Shown piece by piece: positions 26,839-36,389 of a stretch of 64,000 nucleotides of DNA. Numbering within the stretch: the stretch's first letter is position 1; each line of letters starts with the position of its first letter. The position numbers and the translations under genes are program-made. The DNA comes from Vandammella animalimorsus (GTDB taxonomy: Bacteria > Pseudomonadota > Gammaproteobacteria > Burkholderiales > Burkholderiaceae_C), in assembly GCF_002285265.1 (NCBI RefSeq), contig NZ_NSJB01000002.1, positions 248,001 to 312,000 on the forward strand, read 5' to 3'. The notes beneath the pieces are model-generated. The model was not told where the DNA came from, made no database searches, and saw nothing but the letters and a program-made list of their open reading frames with translations.

Positions 26839-27510
26839 TCAAGATGCCGGAGGCAGCAAACGGAACACCATCTCAATGGCAGCCATGCGGATGCGGTCGC
26901 CGTCCTTGAGCTGGATGGGCTTGTTGGCGCCAATGGGCTGGTCGTTGACGAAGGCTTCTTGCGCGCCTTCGAGCTTGGTCAGGGTGTAGTGGTTGGGCCG
27001 GTGCGTGAAGGACAGCACGCCCACGGCGGGCGAACCGATGGTGGTGACGATTTTGTTGAGCATCAGGCGGCGGCCGGCGTTGACGCCAGTGGCGATGTCG
27101 ATGGCCGCTGGCAGGCTGCGCGCTATGAGGGCCGATGCGGGCTGGGTTTCCTCGAAGTGGTTGGCCGTCAGCGTGGGGGTGATGCTCTGGCCCGTGCCCC
27201 AGCTGTCTTCCATCTGCAGTTGCACGCTGATGCGGTAGGGGCCGATGACGATGCGGTCACCCAACTGCAGATCCTGGCGCACCTTGGCAGTGATGGGGTC
27301 GCCATTGACGTAGGTGCCGTTGGTGCTGCCCACGTCCTCGATGTCCAGTTGCGCGCCATTGATGCGCACGATGGCGTGCTTGCCACTGACGGTGGAGTCT
27401 TCCAGCACCAGGTCGTTGTGCTGGCGGCGGCCGATGTGTGTCAGCGGGGCGACCAGGGCGTGCTCTCGCATCACCTGGTCTTCCTTGGTGACGATGAGCT
27501 TGTAGGCCAT
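26839..27510 (-). CDS. Protein with two FHA domains
   Basis: The protein has 223 aa and is cytoplasmic. FHA domain 1 (about 15-95) shows the phosphothreonine-binding set: HIGRRQHNDLVLEDSTVSGKHAIV (core IGRRQHNDLVL, SGKHA) and GSTNGTYVNG. Domain 2 (about 145-220) keeps the fold (IGSPAVGVLSF, FVNDQPIGANKPIQLKDGDRI) but lacks the Arg and Ser-x-x-His residues, so it is probably not a phosphopeptide binder. FHA proteins read Ser/Thr phosphorylation, but no kinase is nearby. The start MAYKLIV is the common FHA-protein start. A GTG ten codons upstream, preceded by GAGG, is an alternative. Confidence 0.82.
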   Translation of the reverse strand: MAYKLIVTKEDQVMREHALVAPLTHIGRRQHNDLVLEDSTVSGKHAIVRINGAQLDIEDVGSTNGTYVNGDPITAKVRQDLQLGDRIVIGPYRISVQLQMEDSWGTGQSITPTLTANHFEETQPASALIARSLPAAIDIATGVNAGRRLMLNKIVTTIGSPAVGVLSFTHRPNHYTLTKLEGAQEAFVNDQPIGANKPIQLKDGDRIRMAAIEMVFRLLPPAS

Positions 27511-27964
27511 GGGGGAGAGCGCAGAGGTAAGCCGTTTCACACGTGGGCCTCGTAATCAAAGAGAGAGGATTGCAACCGCATGCCACCGGATAAAGCGGGT
27601 GCCGCTGCAGCGGGCCTGCACCTTGGGTGTCGGTACCAGCCATGTAGCTGCATCATAGCGGAAGTTGCTCGCTTGCTGTTTTCTGCATAAGCCAAAAAGC
27701 CTTGCTGGATAAGGGCTTGCGCGCATTTTGCGGGTGCACATGTTGCTTTCGTGCCGAAGGTTCTGGGTGCTGCAGCGACAATTCAAGAAACATTTGATTG
27801 ATATTTACCCGATTCAAATCTGGGGGCATTGATGCCGCGTCTGGGCATATAGACATGCAAACTGACCAAAAAATTAGCTCATTTTCAGGATCGCTCCTCT
27901 ACACTGGCGAGCCATTGGCACACACCCATTTTTGTTTCGTCCGTTTACGCAAAGGAATCACACC
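27511..27964. other. 454-bp intergenic region between the FHA gene and recA
   Basis: No gene is supported here. It must hold the recA promoter (a TACACT -10-like box at 27900-27905) and, on the minus strand, the FHA promoter. A degenerate LexA-type site, CTGG-N8-ACAT, is seen at 27841-27856. It deviates from CTGT-N8-ACAG at the outer position of each half. Confidence 0.4.
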
Positions 27965-29037
<1,073 letters not shown>

Positions 29038-29038
<1 letters not shown>

Positions 29039-29742
29039 TGCCCAAGCCCACGACGCGGCGCGCCACGCAAGGCCCAGCGGCCCAGCCCAGGCCCGTGGCC
29101 GACTGGCTGCACCAGGCCGAGCCCGACGCGCGTGCGCCGCAGTCGCCTGAGGCCGCAGCGCCGCAGCGCACCGCACGCAACGCAAGCGCAGCCAACGCCG
29201 AAGCCAGGCCTGCCATGGCCCAGGCCGCGCCCGCCGAAGCCAGCCCCACAGACGGCCGAGCCAAACGGCGCACTGCGCCGTCGCTGGGCGCACGCGCCTT
29301 GCGCGCCCTGGCGCGGCGCGAATACGGCACGCAAGAGCTGCGCCGCAAGCTGGCCCCCCATGCCGAGCACGCCGCAGAGCTCGATGCGCTGCTGCAATCG
29401 CTGCAGGCCAAGGGTTTGCTCAGCGATGCGCGCGCGGCGGCCTCCATGGCGCGGCAAAAGGCATCGCGCTATGGCAGCGCCCGCATTCAGCGCGATCTGC
29501 TGGCCAAGGGCCTGGAGCGGGAGCTGGTGCAAAGCACGCTGGCGGATTTGCAACAGGATGAATGGCAGCGCGCGCAGGCCATCTGGCAGGCCAGATTCGG
29601 CGCACAGGACATGAGCGCGCTGGATGCGCCGCAGCGCCAGAAGCTGCGCGCCAAGCAGGCCCGCTTCATGCTGGCGCGGGGTTTTCCCATGGACATGGTG
29701 CGCAAGCTGCTGGATCGGCACGATTCAGGCCAGTTCCAATAG
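29038..29742 (+). CDS. recX: Regulatory protein RecX
   Basis: The protein has 234 aa. The RecX domain occupies about residues 83-234 and is made of three-helix repeats: RALRALARREYGTQELRRKL, LLSDARAAASMARQKASRYGSARIQRDLLAKGL (core SRYGSARIQRDLLAKGL) and KQARFMLARGFPMDMVRKLL. It binds along RecA filaments and limits their activity. The first 80 residues or so are an Ala/Pro-rich extension absent from most RecX proteins. It overlaps the recA stop codon by 1 bp. Confidence 0.93.
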
Positions 29743-29835
29743 CCACTGCCGTACACTGCGCAGCAGCCGCTGCGAGAAGGTCTGCACGAATCGCAGCGGC
29801 CGACTTCAACACAACTTGCACCGAGGGGACTTTCC

Positions 29836-30150
29836 ATGCGCACTCGCCTTTTTCCCATCGCCCTGGCATTGGCCGCGGCCGCTGCTGCCACTGCCTGCGG
29901 CGAAAAAAATGCCATGCCCGCAGAATGCCAGGCCTATCTGGACAAAACCCAGGCCTGCATGGGCAAGCTCGGCAATGACCCGCAACTGGCCGCGATGCAA
30001 AAGCAACTGCAGCAGCAAATGGAAGAGCAGAAAAAACAGCTCAATGAAGAGCTCAAGAAGATGAGCAAGAAGGAGCTGGAGAACATGCGCCAGTCCTGCC
30101 AACAGCTCAACAGCCAGCTCAGCACCATGTTCAACCAGCTCGGTTGCTGA
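29836..30150 (+). CDS. Small putative lipoprotein, DUF5339-like
   Basis: The protein has 104 aa. The signal peptide ends in ATAC-G, an acceptable but not ideal lipobox, so it may be a lipoprotein. The mature part is a highly charged helix (QKQLQQQMEEQKKQLNEELKKM) bracketed by cysteine pairs (AECQAYLDKTQAC at the start, RQSCQQL and LGC at the end), which suggests a disulfide-pinned helical hairpin. This resembles DUF5339 proteins of unknown function in the periplasm. GAGGGG precedes the ATG and a strong terminator follows. Confidence 0.7.
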   Translation: MRTRLFPIALALAAAAAATACGEKNAMPAECQAYLDKTQACMGKLGNDPQLAAMQKQLQQQMEEQKKQLNEELKKMSKKELENMRQSCQQLNSQLSTMFNQLGC

Positions 30151-30212
30151 GAACCTGCCCTGAGCACCTGCCCTGAAAACCCGTTCTGGGCACGTCAGAC
30201 CCACACAAACCC

Positions 30213-30247
30213 AAGCCCGGCATGAACGCGATGCCGGGCTTTTTTTC
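30213..30247 (+). terminator. Rho-independent terminator after the small lipoprotein gene
   Basis: AAGCCCGGCAT / ATGCCGGGCTT with a seven-base loop is followed by a run of T residues. It lies between the convergent lipoprotein gene and the exosortase-associated gene. Confidence 0.88.
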
Positions 30248-30262
30248 AGGGCCAGCGCCTGC

Positions 30263-31084
30263 TCACGCCCTCGGCGCGGTAAAGCGCTGCACGATGACTT
30301 CGTTGAAGAAGCGTCGATCCAGCCACAGCCAGACCAGAATCGGCACCAGGGTGGGCACGATCAGGGTGCCCAGCTGGAAGCCGTACACAATGGCCTCGAC
30401 CTGCCAGGGGCTCACGCGCAGCAGTGCGTAGTCGATCTGCGCGGCCACGATGATCTCCTTGAGGATGTAGAACACCACCGTGAAGGCCTGGAACGGCAAC
30501 AGCAGGCAATAGCCCGCCAGGGCCTTGCGCCACAGCCCGGGCTGGCGCGCGGCCAGCAGCAAAGCCAGAAAAATGGCCAGGCCATAGGCATAGCGCGAGG
30601 GGTCGGCCTCCAGCAAAACCTGCGCGTGGCGGCCCTGCGATTCGGGCACAGGCACGGCAATGCCGGTCTCCACCAGCACATGCCCTGCCCCGCCATCGCC
30701 TTGCTCGGCCTGGGCATGGCCGATGACCTGCGCCTTGCTCACCCAGACCGGCGCGCCCAGCTCCAGGGCCGTGGCGGCCATGAGGCTGACGGGGTAGGAC
30801 GTCCAGGGTTTGACGAACATCCACACGGCGATGAGCACGGCCATCCAGGCAAATGCCTTGGCCGCAAACACGGGCATGCGCACCGGCTTGCTGCGCACCG
30901 CTGGCTGGGCCGCAGGCGGCGCAATTGCAGGCGCCGGCGCGACTGCCGCAGCGGGCGCTGGCGGCCGGGCCGGGCGCGCCGAGCGCTCGGGCAAGGTGGC
31001 TGCCGAGGAGGTGGAAATCTGCGTGGCCGCTGGCGCTGACGCAGCGGCCGCTGGCGGGGGCGGGGGTGTGGTGGTCTCAGGCAT
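30263..31084 (-). CDS. Exosortase H-associated membrane protein
   Basis: The protein has 273 aa. An Ala/Pro-rich N-terminus (1-75) leads into four membrane helices (about 83-105, 175-190, 200-226 and 238-262). Between TM1 and TM2 lies an extracytoplasmic region of about 70 residues. Its start overlaps the xrtH stop by 8 bp, and partner membrane proteins of this kind are known next to exosortase H. The precise role in sorting IPTL-CTERM proteins is unknown. Confidence 0.72.
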   Translation of the reverse strand: MPETTTPPPPPAAAASAPAATQISTSSAATLPERSARPARPPAPAAAVAPAPAIAPPAAQPAVRSKPVRMPVFAAKAFAWMAVLIAVWMFVKPWTSYPVSLMAATALELGAPVWVSKAQVIGHAQAEQGDGGAGHVLVETGIAVPVPESQGRHAQVLLEADPSRYAYGLAIFLALLLAARQPGLWRKALAGYCLLLPFQAFTVVFYILKEIIVAAQIDYALLRVSPWQVEAIVYGFQLGTLIVPTLVPILVWLWLDRRFFNEVIVQRFTAPRA

Positions 31085-31637
31085 GGACGAGCTCACCGGG
31101 GTTGCCGCCGCCGCCCGGCGGCGGGGTGGTGCTGCCCACGTCATCGCCGGCATCATCCGCCGGGCGCTGCAGGCTGCGCACCCACAGCAGCCAGACGATG
31201 AGCACGTCGATCATGATCAGCGCCTGCCACAGGTACTCGTGCGCGAACTTGAACACCGCCTCATCCCACTGCCCCAGGTAGAACAGGCTGATGACGCGCA
31301 CCACATTGACCGCCTGAACGGCCACAAAGCCCAGCACGATGCCCACCAGCTTGGCGCGCCAGCTCGAAGGGTAGGCCATGATGGCGGAGAACAGCACGAT
31401 GCAGGCCTCAACGCCGTTGCAGCCAGGCTCGATGGAAACGCCAAAGCCTGTGCTGGGGTTCCACAGCACCTTGCCGGAGGCCATGGCGGTGGCGTCGAAG
31501 GTCGTGACCAGGTAGGCGCACATCTGCGCCAGCAGCGAAGTCCAGGGCAAAACCACGGTCTGCTGCACGCTGTTGAGCATGTTCAGGCCGAACAGCAACA
31601 GCTGCAACAGGACGAAGATCAAAAAGAAACGCTTCAT
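31077..31637 (-). CDS. xrtH: Exosortase H (IPTLxxWG-CTERM sorting enzyme)
   Basis: The protein has 186 aa and about five membrane helices. The exosortase catalytic triad is present: C73 in EPGCNGVEA, R114 in NVVRVISLFYLG and H133 in FKFAHEYLW. Small size and the spelling around the Cys fit exosortase H rather than EpsH-like exosortases. It is predicted to cleave C-terminal IPTL-CTERM anchors at the inner membrane and pass the protein to the outer surface. The C-terminus is a Gly/Pro-rich tail. No IPTL-CTERM substrate is encoded in the window. Confidence 0.85.
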   Translation of the reverse strand: MKRFFLIFVLLQLLLFGLNMLNSVQQTVVLPWTSLLAQMCAYLVTTFDATAMASGKVLWNPSTGFGVSIEPGCNGVEACIVLFSAIMAYPSSWRAKLVGIVLGFVAVQAVNVVRVISLFYLGQWDEAVFKFAHEYLWQALIMIDVLIVWLLWVRSLQRPADDAGDDVGSTTPPPGGGGNPGELVHA

Positions 31638-31757
31638 GGTGTGAGGGCTGCGCCACTGGCTGCCTGCCAGCGGGCGGAGATTGCGGCAAAAAGAGCGCCG
31701 CCATCCTAGCGCAAGATGCCGGGCCAGGCCATCAGGCCCGGCCCCATGCCTGCCAAT

Positions 31758-31781
31758 GAAAAACCGGCCCAGGGGCCGGTT
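31758..31781 (-). terminator. Rho-independent terminator after the RRM gene
   Basis: The stem ACCGGCCC / GGGGCCGGT-type hairpin is followed, on the minus strand, by TTTTT. It lies about 60 bp beyond the RRM gene stop. Confidence 0.75.
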
Positions 31782-31843
31782 GGTTCAGCGGGGCCGAGGC
31801 GATCAATCCATGACCTTCTCGACTACCCCTTAACTACTTCGAT

Positions 31844-32197
31844 TCAATAGCCGCCGTCCTGGCTGCCGCCACGCGGGCCGTTGCCGTAGGGGCTGCGCAG
31901 GCCGCCTTCGCGGCGATTGCCGCCAAAGCCATTGCGCGGCGGGCGCGGCTCCAGCGGGCGGGCCTCATTGACAACCACGCTGCGCCCGCCCATGGATTGG
32001 CCATTCATGGCGTTGATGGCGGCCTGGGCTTCGGCGTCGCTGCCCATTTCCACAAAGCCAAAGCCTTTGGAGCGGCCTGTGTCGCGCTCCATCATCACCT
32101 TGGCGCTGACGACTGTGCCGTATGGGCTGAAAGTCTGCTCGAGCTCCTCATCGCGAACAGAATACGGCAGATTGCCAACGTAAAGCTTGTTGCCCAT
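31844..32197 (-). CDS. RNA-binding protein with one RRM domain
   Basis: The protein has 117 aa. The RRM spans about residues 3-80 with RNP2 LYVGNL and RNP1 KGFGFVEM. The C-terminal tail is rich in Gly, Arg, Asn and Pro (NGFGGNRREGG), as in cyanobacterial Rbp and plant GRP-like proteins. Such small RRM proteins in Burkholderiales are thought to be cold-inducible RNA chaperones. AAGGAG stands 7 nt before the ATG and decides the start. The upstream region up to metX is long and may contain a leader. Confidence 0.9.
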   Translation of the reverse strand: MGNKLYVGNLPYSVRDEELEQTFSPYGTVVSAKVMMERDTGRSKGFGFVEMGSDAEAQAAINAMNGQSMGGRSVVVNEARPLEPRPPRNGFGGNRREGGLRSPYGNGPRGGSQDGGY

Positions 32198-32538
32198 TAC
32201 GGACTCCTTCAAAAGATTTTCTCAAGCGATGGGGCCCCGGAGCCGCATGAGCGAACATCTCTTGAACTGCGCACGAAACCATCAAACACCGCATACCGAT
32301 TCAGGCTTTGCAGCCCGCAGCCATTATCACTGACAAACACTTGAAAGCCCCTGGCCGCGGCACTGCACCAATCAGGAAAAACACTGCTTTTTCGCGCTTG
32401 CAGCGGGTTTTTTGGTAACCATGCGTATCCACGGCGGCCAGTTAAAAATTGATTGCCAATTGCCGCTGCGATCGGCGCAGTCAATGCGCCTGCGATTTCA
32501 CCGCGCGCCGCAGCCTGGCGGGCAGGTGCAAAGCTGCT

Positions 32539-32544
32539 ATAGTC
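32539..32544 (+). promoter_or_regulatory. Likely -10 element of the metX transcript
   Basis: TATAGT lies 7 bp before the first base of the riboswitch P1 region, so a transcript would begin almost exactly at the aptamer. No clear -35 box was seen. Confidence 0.4.
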
Positions 32545-32551
32545 GCCCTTC

Positions 32552-32608
32552 GATGCGCTGATTTGCAACGCTTGCGGGCGCTTTACAAATACTGCTAAAG
32601 ACATGGCC
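32552..32608 (+). promoter_or_regulatory. SAM-II (SAM-alpha) riboswitch before metX
   Basis: The conserved SAM-II blocks occur in order: GCGCTGATTTG, CTTGC, GCGC, ACAAAT and GCTAAAG. P1 is GCGC 32555-32558 with GCGC 32578-32581. The downstream segment 32620-32627 (AGCGCATC) is fully complementary to 32552-32559 and could break P1 when SAM is absent. A terminator follows before the metX ATG. SAM-II elements normally repress methionine genes when SAM is plentiful. The P2 pseudoknot is not obvious by eye, and that is the main doubt. Confidence 0.82.
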
Positions 32609-32635
32609 CGTGCAATGTGAGCGCATCCCAACGAC

Positions 32636-32672
32636 AGCCGGCTTGTTTTTAGCAAGCCGGCTTTTTGTTTTC
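32636..32672 (+). terminator. Intrinsic terminator in the metX leader
   Basis: A perfect 10-bp stem AGCCGGCTTG / CAAGCCGGCT with a seven-base loop is followed by TTTTTGTTTTC, ending 8 nt before the metX ATG. It leaves no room for a Shine-Dalgarno sequence. Its position after the SAM-II aptamer suggests riboswitch-controlled transcription termination. Confidence 0.88.
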
Positions 32673-32679
32673 TTGCACC

Positions 32680-33822
32680 ATGACCTTCATCGCCCAGCCG
32701 CAGTCCATGGCGTTTGCCCGGCCGCTGCCGCTCCAGAGCGGGCAGCGCCTGGAGCGCTACACCCTGGCTTATGAGACCTACGGCCAGCTCAACGCCCAGC
32801 GCAGCAATGCGGTGCTGATCTGCCATGCGCTCAATGCCTCGCACCATGTGGCGGGCATGTATGAGGGCCAGCCCAAGAGCGCGGGCTGGTGGGACAACAT
32901 GATCGGCCCGGGCAAGCCCGTCGATACCAACCGCTTTTTCGTCATCGGCATCAACAACCTGGGCTCGTGCTTTGGCTCAACCGGGCCGATGCACACCAAC
33001 CCGGCCACGGGCAAGGCCTGGGGCGCGGATTTTCCCGTCGTCACGGTGGAGGACTGGGTCGATGCACAGGCGCGCCTGCTCGACGCGCTGGGCATCGAGC
33101 AGCTGGCCGCCGTCATGGGCGGCAGCCTGGGGGGCATGCAGGCGCTGTCGTGGACGCTGCAATACCCGCAGCGCATGCGCCACGCGGTGGTGATTGCCAG
33201 CGCGCCGAACCTGACGGCCGAGAACATCGCCTTCAACGAGGTGGCGCGCCGCGCCATCGTCACCGACCCGGACTTCCACGGCGGGCATTTCTACGAGCAC
33301 GGCGTCGTGCCGCGGCGCGGGCTGCGCATTGCGCGCATGGTCGGGCACATCACCTATCTGTCCGACGACGTGATGAACCAGAAATTCGGCCGCCAGCTGC
33401 GCGATGGGCTGGACGTGCGCTACAGCACGCAGGACATCGAGTTCCAGATCGAGAGCTACCTGCGCCACCAGGCCGACAAGTTCAGCGAATACTTTGACGC
33501 CAACACCTATTTGCTCATCACCCGCGCGCTGGACTATTTCGATCCGGCGCGCGCCTTCGATGGCCAGCTCAGCGCCGCGCTGGCGCGCGCGCAGGCCAAG
33601 TTTCTGGTCATCAGCTTCACCACCGACTGGCGCTTTTCGCCAGCGCGCAGCCGCGAGATCGTGCAGGCCCTGCTGGACAACCAGCGCGACGTGAGCTACG
33701 CCAAGATCAACGCGCCGCACGGCCACGACGCCTTTTTGCTCGACGATGCGCGCTACCACAGCCTGGTGGCGGCCTATTTCAACCGCATCGCCGGCGAGCT
33801 CGCGCAGGAGGGGCAGCCATGA
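32680..33822 (+). CDS. metX: Homoserine O-acyltransferase MetX
   Basis: The protein has 380 aa with an alpha/beta hydrolase fold. Nucleophile elbow [11 protein letters not shown] (S149), catalytic Asp in [10 protein letters not shown] and His in [10 protein letters not shown]. It acylates homoserine for sulfhydrylation-based methionine synthesis. Whether it uses acetyl- or succinyl-CoA cannot be settled by eye. The 5' leader carries a SAM-II riboswitch and a terminator. The stop overlaps the start of metW (ATGA), the classic metXW pair. Confidence 0.95.
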   Translation: MTFIAQPQSMAFARPLPLQSGQRLERYTLAYETYGQLNAQRSNAVLICHALNASHHVAGMYEGQPKSAGWWDNMIGPGKPVDTNRFFVIGINNLGSCFGSTGPMHTNPATGKAWGADFPVVTVEDWVDAQARLLDALGIEQLAAVMGGSLGGMQALSWTLQYPQRMRHAVVIASAPNLTAENIAFNEVARRAIVTDPDFHGGHFYEHGVVPRRGLRIARMVGHITYLSDDVMNQKFGRQLRDGLDVRYSTQDIEFQIESYLRHQADKFSEYFDANTYLLITRALDYFDPARAFDGQLSAALARAQAKFLVISFTTDWRFSPARSREIVQALLDNQRDVSYAKINAPHGHDAFLLDDARYHSLVAAYFNRIAGELAQEGQP

Positions 33823-34400
33823 GCGACAACCACACCATGGCCGCCATTGCCGCGCTGGTGCCGGCCGGCTCGCGCGTGCTGGACCTGGGCTGCGGCGACG
33901 GCGCGCTGCTCGAATACCTGCAGAAAGAGCGCGGCTGCAGCGGCTACGGCGTCGAACTCGACGACGCCAAGCTGCTGGCCTGCGCGCGCCGCGGCGTGAA
34001 TGTGCTGCAGATGAACCTGGATCGCGGCCTGTCCATCTTCGCCGACGACAGCTTCGACGTGGTGCTGCAGATCGACACCTTCCAGCACCTGCACAATGCC
34101 GAGACCATGCTGCAGGAGACCGTGCGCGTGGGCCGCGCCGGCATCATCGCCTTCCCCAACTTCGCGCACTGGGCCAACCGCCTCTCGGTGCTGCGCGGGC
34201 GCATGCCGGTGACGCGGCGCATGCCCTACCAGTGGTACGACACGCCCAACATCCGCGTGGGCACGTTCAAGGATTTCGAGATCCTGGCGCGCAAGCACCA
34301 GCTGCGCATCCGCGACGCCTTCGGCCTGCGCGCCGGCCAGCCGGTGCGCACGCTGGTCAACCTGCGCGCCACCACCGCCGTGTTCCACCTGGAACGCTGA
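33819..34400 (+). CDS. metW: Methionine biosynthesis protein MetW
   Basis: The protein has 193 aa. The methyltransferase-like Rossmann fold has SAM-binding motif [15 protein letters not shown], followed by GVELD and QMNLDRGL. The family block [34 protein letters not shown] (core [12 protein letters not shown]) is characteristic. MetW acts with MetX, probably activating the acyltransferase. It is translationally coupled to metX. Confidence 0.95.
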   Translation: MSDNHTMAAIAALVPAGSRVLDLGCGDGALLEYLQKERGCSGYGVELDDAKLLACARRGVNVLQMNLDRGLSIFADDSFDVVLQIDTFQHLHNAETMLQETVRVGRAGIIAFPNFAHWANRLSVLRGRMPVTRRMPYQWYDTPNIRVGTFKDFEILARKHQLRIRDAFGLRAGQPVRTLVNLRATTAVFHLER

Positions 34401-34440
34401 ATGCGCCCGCACCGGGCCGCACAAGACCCAGCCAACGCCC

Positions 34441-35307
34441 ATGCCCCGCCTGGCCGCCAATCTGAGCTTTCTGTACCAGGAACTGCCCTTCGAGGCGCGC
34501 CTGGCCGCTGCCGCGCAGGATGGCTTTGGCGGGGTGGAGTTTTTGTCCCCCTACGAATGGGAGCCCGGCTGGCTGGCCGAGCAACTGCGCGCGCATGGGC
34601 TGCAGCAGGTGCTGTTCAACGCCCCGGCCGGCGGCGGCACACTGGCGGCGGTGCGCAGCGCCTGGGCCGAAGGCTGGCGCGGCACGGCCAGCCTGCCGGG
34701 CGCGCAGCGCCAGTTCGAATACGGCATCGAGCTGGCGCTGGACTACGCCCAGGCGCTGGGCTGCAGCCGCATCCACGTCATGTCCGGCGCGCACCCGGCC
34801 CAGCTCGCGCATGGCGGCAGCCTGCGCCAGCAATGGCTGCGCCGGCTGGGCTGGGCCGCCGAGCGCGCCGCCAGGCGGCACAGCCCCGGCGCGGCGCCCA
34901 TCGTGCTGCTGATCGAGGCCATCAACCAGCAGGACATGCCCGGCTACTGGCTGCACACCCAGCAGCAGGCGCTGGCGGCGCTGCAAGAGATCGGCCACCC
35001 CCACCTGGGCCTGCAGCTGGACCTCTACCACTGCCAGATGACCGAGGGCGATGCCCAGGCCCAGCTGCTGCGCGGCCTGGGCAGCGGCCTGCTGCGCCAT
35101 GTGCAAATCGCCGCCGTGCCCGGCCGCTGCGAGCCCGATGCCGGCGCCGTCGACGGGCCGGCGCTGCTGCGCCAGCTCGACGCCGCGGGCTACGGCGGCT
35201 GGGTCGGGCTGGAATACCGCCCGCGCAGCAGCACGCGCGCCGGGCTGGGCTGGGCCGCGCCGTGGCTGCGGCCCGGCGGCAGCGGCGCAGCGGGGCCGCA
35301 GCCATGA
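34441..35307 (+). CDS. Hydroxypyruvate isomerase family protein (TIM barrel)
   Basis: The protein has 288 aa. The N-terminus AANLSFLYQELPFEARLAAAAQDGFGGVEFLSPYEW (core GFGGVEFLSPYEW) and the metal-binding blocks IEAINQQDMPGYWL, LQLDLYHCQMTEGD, HVQIAAVPGRCEPDAG and GWVGLEYRP are typical of the Hyi/OtnI branch of the xylose isomerase-like barrel. Family members interconvert hydroxypyruvate and tartronate semialdehyde or related oxo-acids. No other glyoxylate genes are adjacent, so the physiological substrate is open. Its stop overlaps the next start (ATGA). Confidence 0.88.
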   Translation: MPRLAANLSFLYQELPFEARLAAAAQDGFGGVEFLSPYEWEPGWLAEQLRAHGLQQVLFNAPAGGGTLAAVRSAWAEGWRGTASLPGAQRQFEYGIELALDYAQALGCSRIHVMSGAHPAQLAHGGSLRQQWLRRLGWAAERAARRHSPGAAPIVLLIEAINQQDMPGYWLHTQQQALAALQEIGHPHLGLQLDLYHCQMTEGDAQAQLLRGLGSGLLRHVQIAAVPGRCEPDAGAVDGPALLRQLDAAGYGGWVGLEYRPRSSTRAGLGWAAPWLRPGGSGAAGPQP

Positions 35308-36365
35308 CGGCAGGGCGCGCCAGGCCCGCACCGCCGGGGCCACCAACGCCCGCCGCGCCGCGCATGCCTGCGGCGCCTGCGGCCTCGCACGCCATGCAGG
35401 TCGAGCTGGTGGCAGTGCTGGTGGCCGTGGCCGACGGCCAGCCGCGCATCATGACCACCGGGCACGGCCAGTCGCTGCCCTGCGGGCCATTCACCGTCAC
35501 GCACCGCTCGCTGCAACAGGGCATGCGCGCCTGGATCGAATCCGAAACCCTGCACCCCATCGGCTACATCGAGCAGCTCTACACCTTTGCCGACCTGGGC
35601 CGACTGCAGGCCCAGGCCGACGCGGCCAGCGGCATGGCCGCCGCCGCGCCCGATGCCCGGCACGTGGCCATCAGCTACCTGGGGCTGACGCGCGAGCTGG
35701 CCACGCAGGCCGGCTCGCTCAACGCCGCGGCCGAGCACGCCGCCTGGCGCAACTGGTACGACTACTTCCCCTGGGAGGACTGCCGCAGCGAGTGGGCGCT
35801 GGCGCTGCAGCAGCGCATCGCCGCCGCGCTGCATGCCTGGTGCGCCAGCGCGCCCGATGGCCCCGCGCGGCAGGCGCGCCAGCAGCGCGTGGACAGCGCC
35901 TTTGGCCTGGGGCCCATGCCGTGGAACGAGGATTTCGTGCTGCAACGCTACGAGTTGCTCTACGAGGCCGGCCTGGTGGCCGAGGCGCAGCGCAGCAGCC
36001 TGGTGCAGGCCGACTCCGCGCCGCTGCCGGGCCTGGCGATGCGCTTTGACCACCGGCGCATTCTGGCCACCGGCATGGCGCGGCTGCGCGCCAAGCTCAA
36101 GTACCGGCCCGTGGTGTTCGAGCTCATGCCCGAGCACTTCACGCTGCTGCAACTGCAGCAGGCGGCCGAGGCCATCACCGGCCGCTGGCTGCACAAGCAG
36201 AACTTCCGCCGCCTGGTCGAGCAGCAGCAACTGATTGAGGAAACCGGCGCCATGGCGCTGGGCCATGCCGGGCGGCCGGCCAAGCTGTTTCGCTTCCGCA
36301 GCGGCGTCACGCTCGAGCGCGCCATTGCGGGCACCAAGCTGCCCGTGGCCTCCGGCCTGCCCTGA
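35304..36365 (+). CDS. Nudix-domain transcriptional regulator, NrtR-like
   Basis: The protein has 353 aa. After a Pro/Ala-rich N-terminus (1-30), a Nudix-like domain (about 31-220) contains GYIEQLYTFADLGR and HVAISYLGLTRE, the phrases of NrtR-type and related regulators, but no intact catalytic Nudix box GX5EX7REUXEEXGU. The C-terminal region (about 265-345) is a winged helix (FTLLQLQQAAEAITGRWLHKQNFRRL, core LHKQNFRRLVEQQQ). NrtR proteins use a dead Nudix domain to sense ADP-ribose and control NAD metabolism. Coupling to a hyi-type gene is unusual. Shorter starts at 35364 or 35394 are possible. Confidence 0.75.
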   Translation: MTAGRARPAPPGPPTPAAPRMPAAPAASHAMQVELVAVLVAVADGQPRIMTTGHGQSLPCGPFTVTHRSLQQGMRAWIESETLHPIGYIEQLYTFADLGRLQAQADAASGMAAAAPDARHVAISYLGLTRELATQAGSLNAAAEHAAWRNWYDYFPWEDCRSEWALALQQRIAAALHAWCASAPDGPARQARQQRVDSAFGLGPMPWNEDFVLQRYELLYEAGLVAEAQRSSLVQADSAPLPGLAMRFDHRRILATGMARLRAKLKYRPVVFELMPEHFTLLQLQQAAEAITGRWLHKQNFRRLVEQQQLIEETGAMALGHAGRPAKLFRFRSGVTLERAIAGTKLPVASGLP

Positions 36366-36389
36366 GCGCCTGCCAGGCCCGTCAGTCCA

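Noticed and set aside
32620-32679. An independent small RNA ending at the terminator before metX
   Set aside because: The upstream part matches a SAM-II aptamer and the gene downstream is metX, so a riboswitch leader is the simpler reading. A short terminated transcript would still be expected from it.
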